Positions 27,073 through 36,086 of a DNA stretch of 64,000 nt are shown here, in pieces (the first letter of the stretch is position 1; each line of letters begins with the position of its first letter). The notes under the pieces were generated by a model, which was not told the origin of the DNA, ran no database searches, and saw nothing but the letters and a program-made list of their open reading frames with translations. Made by a program: the position numbers and the translations under genes. This stretch comes from Cupriavidus campinensis (GTDB lineage: Bacteria > Pseudomonadota > Gammaproteobacteria > Burkholderiales > Burkholderiaceae). The stretch covers positions 90,307 to 154,306 of the forward strand of contig NZ_CAJPVH010000008.1 of the NCBI RefSeq assembly GCF_905397395.1. The letters run 5' to 3'.

Positions 27073-27713
27073 CCGACCCCCCTGACGTTCTTGATGACCT
27101 CGCCACCGAGCTTGCGCCGCAGTGCGTGGATCAGATATTCGACGGCATTGCTTTCGACCTCTTCCCCCCAGCCATAGATGCGATCCTCCAGTTCGCTGCG
27201 CGAAAGGATGGCACCAGGCCGAACCAGCAAGGCTTGCAGTAGCGAGAACTCGCGGTTGGACAGTTGCACTTGGGGGCCATCATTGGCACAAGCCTCTTTG
27301 GTGGCCGGGTCGAGCGTCACCACGCCGTTGCTGAGCACTGGTGCTGCCGTGCCACCTTTGCGCCTCAGGACGGCGCGCATCCGGGCCAGTAGTTCCGCCA
27401 TCTGAAAGGGCTTGGACACGTAGTCGTCGGCCCCGCCATCCAGGCCGCGCAGACGGTCATCCAGACCATCGCGAGCCGTGATGATGAGCAGGGGAATCGG
27501 GTTGTCCTTGGCTCGGATGCTGGCCAGCACCTCCAGCCCATCCTTGCCGGGCAGACCGAGGTCGAGTAGCACCAGGTCGTAGTGCTGGCAGCCCAGCGTG
27601 GTGAGCGCCGTCTGCCCATCCTTCACCCAGTCGGCGGCGTAGGACGCATCCTTCAATGCGCCCTGGATCGCGTCACCGATCATGGGATCGTCTTCGACCA
27701 GCAATACCCGCAC
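27048..27713 (-). CDS. OmpR/PhoB-family response regulator
   Basis: A 221-residue regulator with receiver domain (acidic pocket EDD at 7-9, phosphorylated Asp51 in DLVLLDLGLPG, conserved Lys in YVSKPF) and a C-terminal winged helix (SNREFSLLQALLVRPGAILS, ending VRGVGWMVSK). It is the partner of the overlapping kinase gene and probably regulates this cargo operon. Confidence 0.94.
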   Translation of the reverse strand: MRVLLVEDDPMIGDAIQGALKDASYAADWVKDGQTALTTLGCQHYDLVLLDLGLPGKDGLEVLASIRAKDNPIPLLIITARDGLDDRLRGLDGGADDYVSKPFQMAELLARMRAVLRRKGGTAAPVLSNGVVTLDPATKEACANDGPQVQLSNREFSLLQALLVRPGAILSRSELEDRIYGWGEEVESNAVEYLIHALRRKLGGEVIKNVRGVGWMVSKGA

Positions 27714-27735
27714 TCACCCTCCCTTCAATTGTTGT

Positions 27736-28494
27736 TCAATGCGCCGTCCTGGCGGCTCGCTGCCTGAACAGCAGGATTGCCACCACTATGAAGGTGAGCA
27801 GCGCGGCCGACGCTGAATAGCGGCTCAGCGCCAAGCCGCCCGCGCTCACCGGCTTGTCCAGAAAATCGCCGACCACGGCACCTAGCGGACGCGTCAGGAT
27901 GAACGCCGCCCAGAACAGCAGCGTGCGGGACACGCTCGTCCAGTAGTAGGCTGCCACGACCAGCGCGAGCAGCCCGCCGAACACGACGGCCGCACCCGTG
28001 TATCCCAGGCCCGCCGTATCAGCCGTCCAGTCGCCCAGCGCGGTGCCCAGCGTCTGGGAGAACATAATCGTCAACCAGTAAAAGGCTTCCGCCTTGGGCG
28101 AGCTGACCGTGCTTACCGACACGGAGCCAAGGGTGCGATGCCAGACGAAGAGAGAGCCAAGCAGCAAGGCCAGCAGCAAGCTCGAACCGCCAGCGTACCC
28201 GATTCCGAGCGATCGGTCCGCGAAATCGGCCAGCGTCGTGCCGACCGTGGTTGTCGCGATGATGGTCGTCCAGTACAGGAAGGGGTGGAAGTCCTTGGCC
28301 TTGACCTGCGCGACCACGGCAGCCAGGAAGATCGCCGCGAAGATGGCTGTACCGACCAGGTAGCCCAGGTTCATGGACATCGAAACCGCATCACCGCCAG
28401 TTTCACCGAGCGTCGTGGCGGCAATCTTGATGAGCCAGAAGCCCAGCGTAACTTCGGGCACCTTGGCCAAAGCGTGTTCAGTGGATGTTTTCAT
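27736..28494 (-). CDS. COG4705-like polytopic membrane protein, second copy
   Basis: A 252-residue protein with about eight membrane helices arranged as four internal repeats. Each begins with a motif like FWLIKIAATTLGETGGD; the others are LYWTTIIATTTVGTTLAD, FYWLTIMFSQTLGTALGD and LFWAAFILTRPLGAVVGD. It is a paralogue of the other COG4705-like protein of the operon. Function is unknown; conserved acidic residues after each Thr-Gly motif could line a channel or bind cations. It lies between the lipoprotein and response regulator genes. Confidence 0.82.
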   Translation of the reverse strand: MKTSTEHALAKVPEVTLGFWLIKIAATTLGETGGDAVSMSMNLGYLVGTAIFAAIFLAAVVAQVKAKDFHPFLYWTTIIATTTVGTTLADFADRSLGIGYAGGSSLLLALLLGSLFVWHRTLGSVSVSTVSSPKAEAFYWLTIMFSQTLGTALGDWTADTAGLGYTGAAVVFGGLLALVVAAYYWTSVSRTLLFWAAFILTRPLGAVVGDFLDKPVSAGGLALSRYSASAALLTFIVVAILLFRQRAARTAH

Positions 28495-28503
28495 GGGGCG
28501 CGC

Positions 28504-28953
28504 TCACTTTCCTTCGAGCGTGTTAAAGGTTTTCAGCAGGGCATCCATCGCAGCCTTGCAGTCAGCCTGGCTTGGCGTGTCTGCGCGAAGCGCCGCAAGC
28601 GACTTGTCGATGGCCTTGTCGAGCAGATGCCAGTCATCTGCCGCGCGCGGTTTGAGTCCGGCTTCGGCCGAGTCCCATGCGACTTCCAAGTCCTTGATGC
28701 GTGACTTGGCAGCAGGCAGATCGCCCTTGTCAACAGTGGCGGCGACATCGGTGGCGATGCTGCGGAAGGCCGACAGGTCGCCCAGCTTGGAGGCAGTTTT
28801 GCCTTGCGAGGCCGAGACAGTCTGGGCCGGTGTAGTTGATGCTGTGCTTGCGTTGTTCTGATCGGCAGATTTGGAACAACCAGCCGCGAGGGCCAAGAGC
28901 ACGGCGGCCGAAATGGCGGCAACAGGGCGAGCGATTGAGTGCTTTATGAGCAT
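28504..28953 (-). CDS. putative lipoprotein
   Basis: A 149-residue protein from the ATG at 28953. It has a signal sequence with lipobox LAAGC (Cys26), then a Ser/Thr/Asn-rich linker and a helical domain ([20 protein letters not shown], ending [13 protein letters not shown]). No family recognised. It lies between the two COG4705-like genes and might be their periplasmic partner. Confidence 0.78.
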   Translation of the reverse strand: MLIKHSIARPVAAISAAVLLALAAGCSKSADQNNASTASTTPAQTVSASQGKTASKLGDLSAFRSIATDVAATVDKGDLPAAKSRIKDLEVAWDSAEAGLKPRAADDWHLLDKAIDKSLAALRADTPSQADCKAAMDALLKTFNTLEGK

Positions 28954-28982
28954 GTTTTTCTCCTTGTGTAGAGCGAAGATGG

Positions 28983-29765
28983 TTATTCGACGAGCTGGGC
29001 CGAGCGGCGTCCATTCATGCCGATCTGCGCGACGGCCACCAGCATGACGATCACCGTGAGGAACAAGGCGCTTGTCCACATGGCACCCATGCCAAGGCCG
29101 CCATAGGTCTTGGCCTGAGTCAGCAAGTCGCCGAGTGCGGCCCCGAAGGGGCGGGTCAATATGTAGGCGATCCAGAAGGTCAGAACGGCGTTGCCGCCCA
29201 TGCGCCAGGCGGTATAGGTGATGCCAATCAGCACACCGAACGCCACCGCGCCCCAGGTAAAGCCCAAGCCCAATGCCTCGGTCGCCAAATCGCCAGCAGC
29301 CGTGCCCAGCGCGAACGTGCAGAGGATGGCAGCCCAATAGAACAGCTCCCGGCTGCGCGTCACAATGTCGTGAATGGACAGGGTGCGCTCGATCCGATAC
29401 CAGACGAAGAAGATCGCGGCGAGCGCAACGGCGAACGCCGAGGTGCTGATGTACAGGCTGACGCCAAGGCCATCGGTCAGCAGATCGGTGATCTGGGTGC
29501 CGACCACGCTGACCAGTACCACCGTCAGCCAGTAAATCCAAGGGGTATAGCGTCGGGTGCGCAACTGCATGAACAAGGCGGCCGCCAACAGGGCAGCCAT
29601 GACGGTTCGAGTCACGCCTTGCCCCCACCCTGCGTTGACCGCCAGGAAATCGGCTCCCGTCTCGCCCACCGTGGTGGACATGATCTTGATGATCCAGAAC
29701 GACAGCGCGACTTCCGGGACTTTATTGAGCCAGCCAGTGGTGCTGCTCGTGGGCAATTTGTTCAT
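28983..29765 (-). CDS. COG4705-like polytopic membrane protein, first copy
   Basis: A 260-residue membrane protein paralogous to the other copy. It shows the same fourfold motif: [53 protein letters not shown] and [17 protein letters not shown]. The ATG at 29765 has AGGAG upstream on the minus strand. The family is widespread but uncharacterised as far as I know. Confidence 0.82.
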   Translation of the reverse strand: MNKLPTSSTTGWLNKVPEVALSFWIIKIMSTTVGETGADFLAVNAGWGQGVTRTVMAALLAAALFMQLRTRRYTPWIYWLTVVLVSVVGTQITDLLTDGLGVSLYISTSAFAVALAAIFFVWYRIERTLSIHDIVTRSRELFYWAAILCTFALGTAAGDLATEALGLGFTWGAVAFGVLIGITYTAWRMGGNAVLTFWIAYILTRPFGAALGDLLTQAKTYGGLGMGAMWTSALFLTVIVMLVAVAQIGMNGRRSAQLVE

Positions 29766-29835
29766 GGTGTTCTCCTGCCGGGGGTGAAATGGTTTGCCAG
29801 CAGTTTGAACATGCTGACTTAGCCCGCCCATAGGC

Positions 29836-30432
29836 TCACTCGCGCACCCATCCAAGCGCGATCAACCCGCTGAAAAGCCGCCGATGGATTCCGGTGGAAA
29901 GTTGATAACTTGGCAATAGATACCAGTGTGCTTCACGTAACGTCAGCCAGGCACAGATTGCAGCAACGGCGATGGCCCCGAGCATGTCGAATGGGAAGTG
30001 CACTCCAAGGTAGATGCGCGCCCAGGCAATGGGAACGCCCAGCAAAGCCAAAGTCACGCCTGCAATTCGTGGGCCTCGTTGCAGCGCGAGGCTGAAGGCA
30101 ACCGCCCACCACAGCGTCAGGTGATCGCTTGGGAAAGACGAATCGGCAACATGAGGGATGAGGGTGTGACCCAGGCCGATCATGAAAGGTCGAGGATGCA
30201 ACCAAGCCAGGCCGATGATCTGGTTGATGAGCAGGCCCAGCAATCCCGATGCGCTAGCAACGAGCATCGTCTTGCGGGTAGGCTCGCCGCCGCGAAGCCA
30301 GCCGATGCCGATCAGGAGTGGAACCGCCCAGATGAGCTGTTCGGCAAAGAAGGTGGCCAACGTCAGAGCCAAAGCACTGGGATGCTCCGGTGCGTTGAGC
30401 CAGAGAAAAAATGTATGGTTGAGTGATTCCAT
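29836..30432 (-). CDS. PAP2-family phosphatase, BcrC/undecaprenyl-diphosphatase-like
   Basis: A 198-residue membrane protein with the three PAP2 motifs: the region around LHPRPF, SSFPSDHLTLWWA and ARIYLGVHFPFDMLGA. The spacing resembles BcrC-type undecaprenyl pyrophosphate phosphatases, which recycle the lipid carrier for envelope synthesis. The ATG at 30432 follows GGAGACCTC on the minus strand. An envelope role fits a stress-response cargo operon. Confidence 0.85.
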   Translation of the reverse strand: MESLNHTFFLWLNAPEHPSALALTLATFFAEQLIWAVPLLIGIGWLRGGEPTRKTMLVASASGLLGLLINQIIGLAWLHPRPFMIGLGHTLIPHVADSSFPSDHLTLWWAVAFSLALQRGPRIAGVTLALLGVPIAWARIYLGVHFPFDMLGAIAVAAICAWLTLREAHWYLLPSYQLSTGIHRRLFSGLIALGWVRE

Positions 30433-30488
30433 GAGGTCTCCGGGCCGGATCGCCTCCGAGGGAAACGATCCGGCCATACTGTCGGGAG

Positions 30489-30824
30489 TCAGTCCCGCTT
30501 GTCGTGGTCATCATCGTGATCCGCCTTGTCCTCGGCAGACGAGATGACCGTGCCCTTGTCGGCATCGACCCGGACATCGAAGACCTTGGCCCCGCTGACG
30601 ACTTCCACGTCGTAGACCCAGCCTTGCTTCGAGTTCTCGTACTCGGCGCGTGACGCCTTGCCATTGGCGTGCTGCTCGGCGACGGTGACCGCCTGAGTGA
30701 GGGGAATCTTGGCCTTGCTGATTGCCAGTGCGTCGTTTTCCATACCGCCATTGGCGGCGTAGGCGACCGCGCCGGTTGCAGCGATGGCGACGGCCAGAAG
30801 GGAAAGTTTGGTATAGCGGTACAT
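30489..30824 (-). CDS. PepSY-domain periplasmic protein
   Basis: An 111-residue protein with a signal peptide (LSLLAVAIAATGAVAYA) and a PepSY domain (IPLTQAVTVAEQHANGKASR, then YDVEVVSGAKVFDVRVDADKG). The tail is Asp/His-rich (EDKADHDDDHDKRD), suggesting metal binding. It is the first gene of the cargo operon; GGAGAAGC precedes its ATG. Many PepSY proteins accompany two-component systems, as here. Confidence 0.88.
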   Translation of the reverse strand: MYRYTKLSLLAVAIAATGAVAYAANGGMENDALAISKAKIPLTQAVTVAEQHANGKASRAEYENSKQGWVYDVEVVSGAKVFDVRVDADKGTVISSAEDKADHDDDHDKRD

Positions 30825-30945
30825 GATGCTTCTCCAGAAGAGTGCAGGGATTTGCACAGTGGAGAAGGTACGCAGGCAGACTTAGCTCGCACTGAGCCGG
30901 GAAGTTTTCGCTCTCGCCGATGTAGTGTTATCGACTCCTGACAAT

Positions 30946-30972
30946 TGGTGCAGTCGTCTTCTGAAAATGACA
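30946..30972 (-). repeat. right terminal inverted repeat of the Tn5053-family transposon
   Basis: Twenty-seven bases identical, in inverse orientation, to the left end. The cargo operon's first gene lies 121 bases inside this end. Confidence 0.95.
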
Positions 30973-30973
30973 C

Positions 30974-31378
30974 GAGGGGGATACCGTGGTCGTGCACAGT
31001 ATGGACCGCTTGGCCCGCAACCTGGATGACCTCCGGCGCCTTGTGCAGAGCCTGACCAGGCGCGGCGTACGCATCGAGTTCGCCAAGGAGTGTTTGGCCT
31101 TTACCGGTGAGGACTCGCCAATGGCGAACCTGATGCTGTCGGTCATGGGCGCCTTTGCCGAGTTCGAGCGCGCCCTGATCCGTGAACGGCAGCGCGAGGG
31201 GATCGCGCTGGCCAAGCAACGTGGGGCCTACCGTGGCCGCAAAAAAGCGCTCGCGCCCGAGCGTGTGACTGAGCTACGCACTCGGGTCGCCGCCGGCGAG
31301 CCGAAAGCGGTCGTGGCCCGCGACCTTGGCATCAGTCGAGAAACCCTCTACCAGTACCTAAAAACGCGCACCGTATGA
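30974..31378 (+). pseudogene. tnpR: 5'-truncated Tn21-like resolvase gene
   Basis: The frame begins directly at the transposon edge with EGDTVVVHSMDRLARN, which is an internal resolvase segment. The rest continues through GAFAEFERALIRERQREGIA and the helix-turn-helix LGISRETLYQYL. The N-terminal third with the catalytic Ser is missing, so it cannot act. A GTG at 30986 could start a fragment. It fits the preference of Tn5053-family elements for res/tnpR regions. Confidence 0.88.
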
Positions 31379-31468
31379 ACGTTCATGCACTCATGATCGG
31401 ACAGCCCTGAGCCCGGATTCTCTGCTCCATGTGCTTCTCTTTCATCAGATTTCCAAGAAATCGAACAA

Positions 31469-32227
31469 ATGCCACGCCGCTCACTGCTTTCCGATACTGA
31501 ACGCGACAGCCTGCTCGTGTTGCCCGAAAGTCAGGATGATCTGATCCAACAATATAGCTTCACGGACGCCGACCTGGCGTTGATCCGGCAACGCCGTGGC
31601 GCCGCAAACCGCCTCGGCTTCGCCGTGCAGATGTGCCTGCTGCGCTACCCTGGCTACGCGTTGGCCAGCGACACCATGCTGCCAGATCCTGTGATCCATT
31701 GGGTTGCCAAGCAGGTGCGCGGCGACGCCGGCGCCTGGCCGGAATATGGCGGACGGGAGAAAACGCGCAACGAGCACCTGCACGAGCTGCGCGCTTACCT
31801 CGGGCTGTCCGTGTTTGGCCTGCCTGATTTCCGCAAGCTGGTACACAGCCTGGCTGACCTCGCCATGCAGACCGACAAGGCCATGATCCTGGCTGCGCAT
31901 TCCCTCGAAACGCTGCGCCAGAAGCGCATCATTCTGCCGGCGTTGACCGTCATCGAGCGCGCCTGCGCCGAGGCCGTGACGAGGGCGAACCGGCGGCTCT
32001 ATCGCACGTTGATCGAGCCGCTGGAGCGCCACCACAAGCGCTCCCTGGACAACCTGCTCAACGTCGCGCCTGACATGAGCATTACCTGGCTCGTGTGGCT
32101 CCGCCAGTCGCCGCTCAAGCCCAATTCCCGCTACATGCGCGAGCACATCGAACGCCTCAAAGTGTTCCAGTCGGGGGTCATGCCAAGATTCGGGCAATCG
32201 GCTATCATAAGCCGCTGGGTTATATAA
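31469..32227 (+). pseudogene. tnpA: 3'-truncated Tn3-family transposase (Tn21-like N-terminal region)
   Basis: About 235 codons match the N-terminus of Tn21-type transposases ([20 protein letters not shown], then [20 protein letters not shown]). Homology stops near 32171 in HIERLKVFQ, where the terminal repeat of another Tn3-family element begins; the rest of the frame to 32227 is junction sequence. It follows the broken tnpR in the tnpR-tnpA order of this group. Confidence 0.88.
32173..32218 (+). repeat. left end of a Tn4651-subgroup transposon
   Basis: A sequence beginning GGGGGTCATGCC marks the exact point where the Tn21-like tnpA is interrupted, about 150 bases before a second tnpA. It resembles the long GGGG-starting termini of the Tn4651/Tn5041 subgroup. 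No matching inverted copy was found to the right, so the element is probably truncated. Confidence 0.6.
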
Positions 32228-32326
32228 ACAAGAAGAAACATTCCCTTTAGTTATAACTTTGGTCTAGAACTTTGCCATCGTCCTCGGCTAGACTGGCTGG
32301 CCCTTCAGAGATTGTCGAGATCCTGT

Positions 32327-35326
32327 ATGGCCACCGTCGAGCGTACCGCCTACCCGCGTTTCCCGAAGGTTTTCTCCACTAAGGAGCTACAGGCGTGTTA
32401 CACGCCGGATGCCGAGGAACTGGAGTGGGCCACCCGCTCAACACGTGGACAAGTGCCGCGACTTGGCTTGCTGGTGCTGCTGAAGGTCTTCCAGCAACTG
32501 CATTACTTCCCCAACCTGGACAGCATTCCCGTCGTCGTGATTGACCACGTGCGCGCCAGCGCTGGTCTGGCGCCAGATGCCGCATTTGGCTATGACCGCA
32601 AGCTATCCCCCACGCTGTACCGGCATTACACGGCGGTACGCGAATTTCTCGGCGTCCAGCCCTATATCGGCACCGATGGCAACGAGGTCACGATCCGCGC
32701 CGCGCGCGAAGCCGCGGAAACTATGGACCAGCAAGTGGACATCATCAATGCCACCATTGATGCGCTGATCCTGCGCCAGGTCGAGTTGCCAGCGTTCTCC
32801 ACCCTAGACAACATTGCCGAGCAGATTCACACCCGCACGCAGACCGCACTGTTTCGAAGCGTTGCAAGGCGTTTGTCGGACGAGGAACGGCAGCGGCTGG
32901 ACCGGCTTCTCACCCGGGAATTCACCAACCGACTTACCGCCTACAACAACATCAAGCGCCACGCGCGCCGTCCATCACGCAAGCATCTCAACCTACTCAT
33001 AGAACACCTGACCTTACTTGACGGGCTTGGCGATTTCTCTCGCGCAATCGCAGGCGTGCCAGCCTCGAAGCTGCGCTCGCTGGCCAGCCAGGCCATGAGC
33101 CTGGACGCGGCCAATCTAAGGGAGATTCTACCTGAGAAGCGCTACACGCTGATCGTTGCCTTGCTCAACCATATGCGCGTGCCCACCCGCGACGATCTCG
33201 CGGAAATGTTCATCCGTCGCATGGGCTCCATCCACAAGCGAGCGCGCGACGAGATGGAGCGCATCCAGTCCCGTCAGCGCGCCCAGATGGAGAAGCTGGT
33301 CAGCTTGCTCGACGGCGTGGTCGATATCGTCGCCGATGGCCAGGACGACGCGCTGATCGGCCGGCAGGTGCGCCGCTTCCTCGCGCCGTCCGGCGATCTG
33401 GAGCCGCTGCGCGAGAGCTGCGCCGAGGTGCGGGCCTTCAGCGGCAACAATTACCTGCCACTACTATGGCGGCATTTCCGCGCGCATCGCTCCGTCATGC
33501 TGCGCCTGGCGCAGGTGCTGGAATGGGAGTCGACCAGCCAGTCGCGCACGCTGCTGGCGGCACTTGCGGTAGTGCTGGACAATGAATCCCTGCATCGCGA
33601 ATGGATCGCCGCCGACGTCGATGTGAGCTTCGCCTCGGAACGTTGGCGAAAGCTGGTGCGTCGCCCCCACGACCAGGGCGCCCCTACCAACCGGCGCTAC
33701 CTGGAACTGTGCGTGCTCTCGCATATGGTCAACGAGCTGCGATCCGGCGACTTGTGCGTGGTGGGTTCGGATGCCTTTGCCGATTACCGTGCGCACCTGC
33801 TGCCCTGGCGCGAATGCGAACGGCGCCTGCCGGAATACTGCGCCAAGCTGGACATGCCAGCCAACGCGCAGGACTTCGTGGTGTATCTGCGCCAGTGGCT
33901 CGCCGACACGGCGCGCACGCTGGATGCCGGTTTTCCCGACAAGCGCCAGCACGTCACCATCGGCCAGGATGGCGAGCCGGTGCTCAAGCGCACCGTCGCC
34001 CGGGAGATTCCGGCCAGCGCCGTTGCCTTGCAGCAGGCGCTGATCCGACGTATGCCGACGCGCAACCTGCTGGACGTGCTGGCCAACATCGAGCACTGGA
34101 CCCGCTTCACACGGCACTTCGGCCCGCTCTCCGGCAGCGACCCGAAGATCCGCAATGCGGCCGAGCGCTACCTGCTGACCATCTTCGCCATGGGCTGCAA
34201 CCTGGGACCCACCCAGGCGGCCCGCCATATGGGGGAACGGGTCACGCCGCACATGATGTCGTTCGTCAACCGCCGGCATCTGAGCCTGGAGCGTCTCGAA
34301 ACCGCGCAGCGGGAATTGATCGAGCTGTATCTGCGGCTCGACCTGCCCAAGCACTGGGGGGATGGCAAGACCGTCGCGGCTGACGGCACCCAGTACGACT
34401 TCTACGACAACAACCTCCTGGCCGGCTACCACTTTCGGTACCGCAAGATGGGCGCGGTGGCCTACCGGCATGTGGCCGACAACTACATCGCGGTGTTCCG
34501 GCATTTCATTCCGCCCGGCGTGTGGGAAGCCATCTACGTGATCGAGGGTCTGCTCAAGGCCGGCTTGAGCGTCGAGGCCGATACCGTGCATGCCGACACC
34601 CAGGGTCAGTCGGCCGCGGTGTTCGCCTTCACGCATCTGCTGGGCATCAACCTGATGCCGCGCATCCGCAATTGGCAGGATCTGAAGCTTTACCGTGCCG
34701 ATGCGAACATCAAATACAAGCACATCGACCGGCTGTTCTCGGACACCGTGGACTGGGACCTGATCGCCTTCCACTGGAAGGACCTGATGCAGGTGGCGCT
34801 ATCGATTCAGGCCGGAACAATCTCCTCGCCGCTCCTGCTGCGCCGGTTCGGCTCGGAAAGCCGCCGCAACCGCCTGTTTCTGGCGGCGCAGGAACTCGGC
34901 AAGGTCGTGCGCACGGCGTTCCTGCTCGAATGGATTGGCAGCCGCGAGTTGCGCCAGGAGATCACCGCCACCACCAACAAGATCGAGTCCTACAATGGCT
35001 TTGCCAAATGGTTCTCGTTCGGCGGCGATGTGCTGGCCGAGAACGATCCCGATGAGCAGCAGAAGCGTCTGCGCTACAACGACTTGATCGCCTCGGCCGT
35101 GATTCTTCAGAACACGGCGGACATGATGCAGGCCCTGCGCGCGATGGTGAAGGAAGGGATCAAAGTCGACGTGGCCGACATCGGCTTCCTGAGTCCCTAC
35201 CTCACTAGCAACATCAAGCGCTTCGGCGACTATAAACTCAACCTGGAGCGGGTGCCGGAAGCCTGGATTCGCGACAGCCTCTTTGCCGCTCCCGCCCATT
35301 CCGTCCGCAAGCCTCGCCATGCCTGA
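32327..35326 (+). CDS. tnpA: Tn3-family transposase, Tn4651/Tn4652 subgroup
   Basis: A 999-residue transposase for replicative transposition. Catalytic-core motifs include TVAADGTQYDFYDNN (Asp686), VHADTQGQSAAVFAFTHLLG and TTNKIESYNGFAKW. The N-terminus (MATVERTAYPRFPKVFSTKE) differs from the neighbouring Tn21-like fragment, so the two are different subgroups. The frame is intact, but without a second terminus the element is probably immobile. The ATG at 32327 is preferred over a TTG at 32312. Confidence 0.92.
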   Translation: MATVERTAYPRFPKVFSTKELQACYTPDAEELEWATRSTRGQVPRLGLLVLLKVFQQLHYFPNLDSIPVVVIDHVRASAGLAPDAAFGYDRKLSPTLYRHYTAVREFLGVQPYIGTDGNEVTIRAAREAAETMDQQVDIINATIDALILRQVELPAFSTLDNIAEQIHTRTQTALFRSVARRLSDEERQRLDRLLTREFTNRLTAYNNIKRHARRPSRKHLNLLIEHLTLLDGLGDFSRAIAGVPASKLRSLASQAMSLDAANLREILPEKRYTLIVALLNHMRVPTRDDLAEMFIRRMGSIHKRARDEMERIQSRQRAQMEKLVSLLDGVVDIVADGQDDALIGRQVRRFLAPSGDLEPLRESCAEVRAFSGNNYLPLLWRHFRAHRSVMLRLAQVLEWESTSQSRTLLAALAVVLDNESLHREWIAADVDVSFASERWRKLVRRPHDQGAPTNRRYLELCVLSHMVNELRSGDLCVVGSDAFADYRAHLLPWRECERRLPEYCAKLDMPANAQDFVVYLRQWLADTARTLDAGFPDKRQHVTIGQDGEPVLKRTVAREIPASAVALQQALIRRMPTRNLLDVLANIEHWTRFTRHFGPLSGSDPKIRNAAERYLLTIFAMGCNLGPTQAARHMGERVTPHMMSFVNRRHLSLERLETAQRELIELYLRLDLPKHWGDGKTVAADGTQYDFYDNNLLAGYHFRYRKMGAVAYRHVADNYIAVFRHFIPPGVWEAIYVIEGLLKAGLSVEADTVHADTQGQSAAVFAFTHLLGINLMPRIRNWQDLKLYRADANIKYKHIDRLFSDTVDWDLIAFHWKDLMQVALSIQAGTISSPLLLRRFGSESRRNRLFLAAQELGKVVRTAFLLEWIGSRELRQEITATTNKIESYNGFAKWFSFGGDVLAENDPDEQQKRLRYNDLIASAVILQNTADMMQALRAMVKEGIKVDVADIGFLSPYLTSNIKRFGDYKLNLERVPEAWIRDSLFAAPAHSVRKPRHA

Positions 35327-35663
35327 TACCGATACACCTTACGGCAGGGTCGACGCTGAGGCGTTGCAAGCGCTTCGGGACACGTTCGACACGACCACCA
35401 TCCTGCGCGTGGTGGAACAACTCGATGCGATCCGCGCGCGTTGCTGTGAGCCAGCCGGACTGCGCGACGATCTGCTGCGCTTGCACGGCATGGCACATAC
35501 TCTGATCAACGGCGCCGCATTGTCGTATCCAACCACTGGCCCGACCCTCGTGGACGAAACCGAGGCCATCATAGAGGAGTTGGATGACTGGATCTTGCTG
35601 CTCAAGCGCGCCGTTCAAGCGCTGCGCCCGCTGGAGCCGCTTCGCCCTCGCGACGATAGCTGA
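35319..35663 (+). CDS. TnpC-like transposon accessory protein
   Basis: A 114-residue helical protein (MPDTDTPYGRVDAEALQALR, then LRLHGMAHTLINGAAL). It starts 8 bases before the tnpA stop, so the genes overlap. In Tn4652 a small protein, TnpC, limits transposase expression; position and size here suggest an equivalent. This assignment rests on context, not on a sequence match I can prove. Confidence 0.6.
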   Translation: MPDTDTPYGRVDAEALQALRDTFDTTTILRVVEQLDAIRARCCEPAGLRDDLLRLHGMAHTLINGAALSYPTTGPTLVDETEAIIEELDDWILLLKRAVQALRPLEPLRPRDDS

Positions 35664-36004
35664 CTCGGCTAGGTCGCTTGCGCGTCGAGACGGCGCATGT
35701 GAGGCCGGTTCCGACGAAGCAGCAGGACAAAAGTCAGTACGATAGCCGGAGCAACTTAGCCGCGTCCATTAGGCCCTTCGGCGCACTTTTTCCGCTTGCA
35801 GCGATGCGATCAACTGGCAGTACATTGCCTGTCGGGCATGGCAGGCGAACAAGCTCGGACATCATCAGATGTGTACAGTCGAGGTTGGTGTAGGAAATTG
35901 CAGCTATTTTTCTGACTTTCTGGTGCGCGCCAGTGAGTCGGCGCCGCATTGATTGGGCAGCCTTCGGTCGGGCTTGTGGGCGTCGCGGATACCAGGCAAA
36001 CAGT
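35664..36004. other. remnant DNA between the Tn4651-like element and IS66
   Basis: No intact gene. On the minus strand the end next to the IS encodes LFAWYPRRPQAR, similar to LFAWYLRRRHG of the small membrane protein at 38910-39155. Bases 35981-36004 match 38995-39018 at 22 of 24 positions in direct orientation. This looks like a truncated second copy of that region. Confidence 0.6.
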
Positions 36005-36055
36005 GTAAGCGCTCAATTGACGACGTCTGGTATTGAAGGCTGAACGTTGGCAGGC

Positions 36056-36084
36056 TTGCGTCCGCAAAGACTTTGCGGACGCAA
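36056..36084. promoter_or_regulatory. 29-nt palindrome before IS66 tnpA
   Basis: TTGCGTCCGCAAAG, one A, then its exact complement CTTTGCGGACGCAA, ending 2 bases before the ATG. The hairpin would bury the ribosome binding region and could block translation of read-through transcripts. The role is inferred. Confidence 0.65.
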
Positions 36085-36086
36085 AC

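Larger units (their letters stand above)
20570..30972. mobile_element. Tn5053/Tn402-family transposon with a regulatory and membrane-protein cargo operon
   Basis: About 10.4 kb bounded by 27-bp terminal inverted repeats. It carries tniA, tniB, tniQ and tniR on the plus strand and an eight-gene minus-strand cargo operon instead of the mer or integron genes of classical relatives. Adjacent 5-bp flanks (ATGGG left, CGAGG right) do not match, so the present ends are not a simple insertion. The right flank is a Tn3-family resolvase gene, the preferred kind of target for this 'res-hunter' family. Confidence 0.92.

Noticed and set aside
20565..30977. target-site duplication of the Tn5053-family element
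   Set aside because: The flanking pentamers ATGGG and CGAGG differ, so no duplication can be claimed.
33464..34774. 436-codon open frame antisense to the Tn4651-like tnpA
   Set aside because: Shadow of the transposase coding sequence; no recognisable domain.
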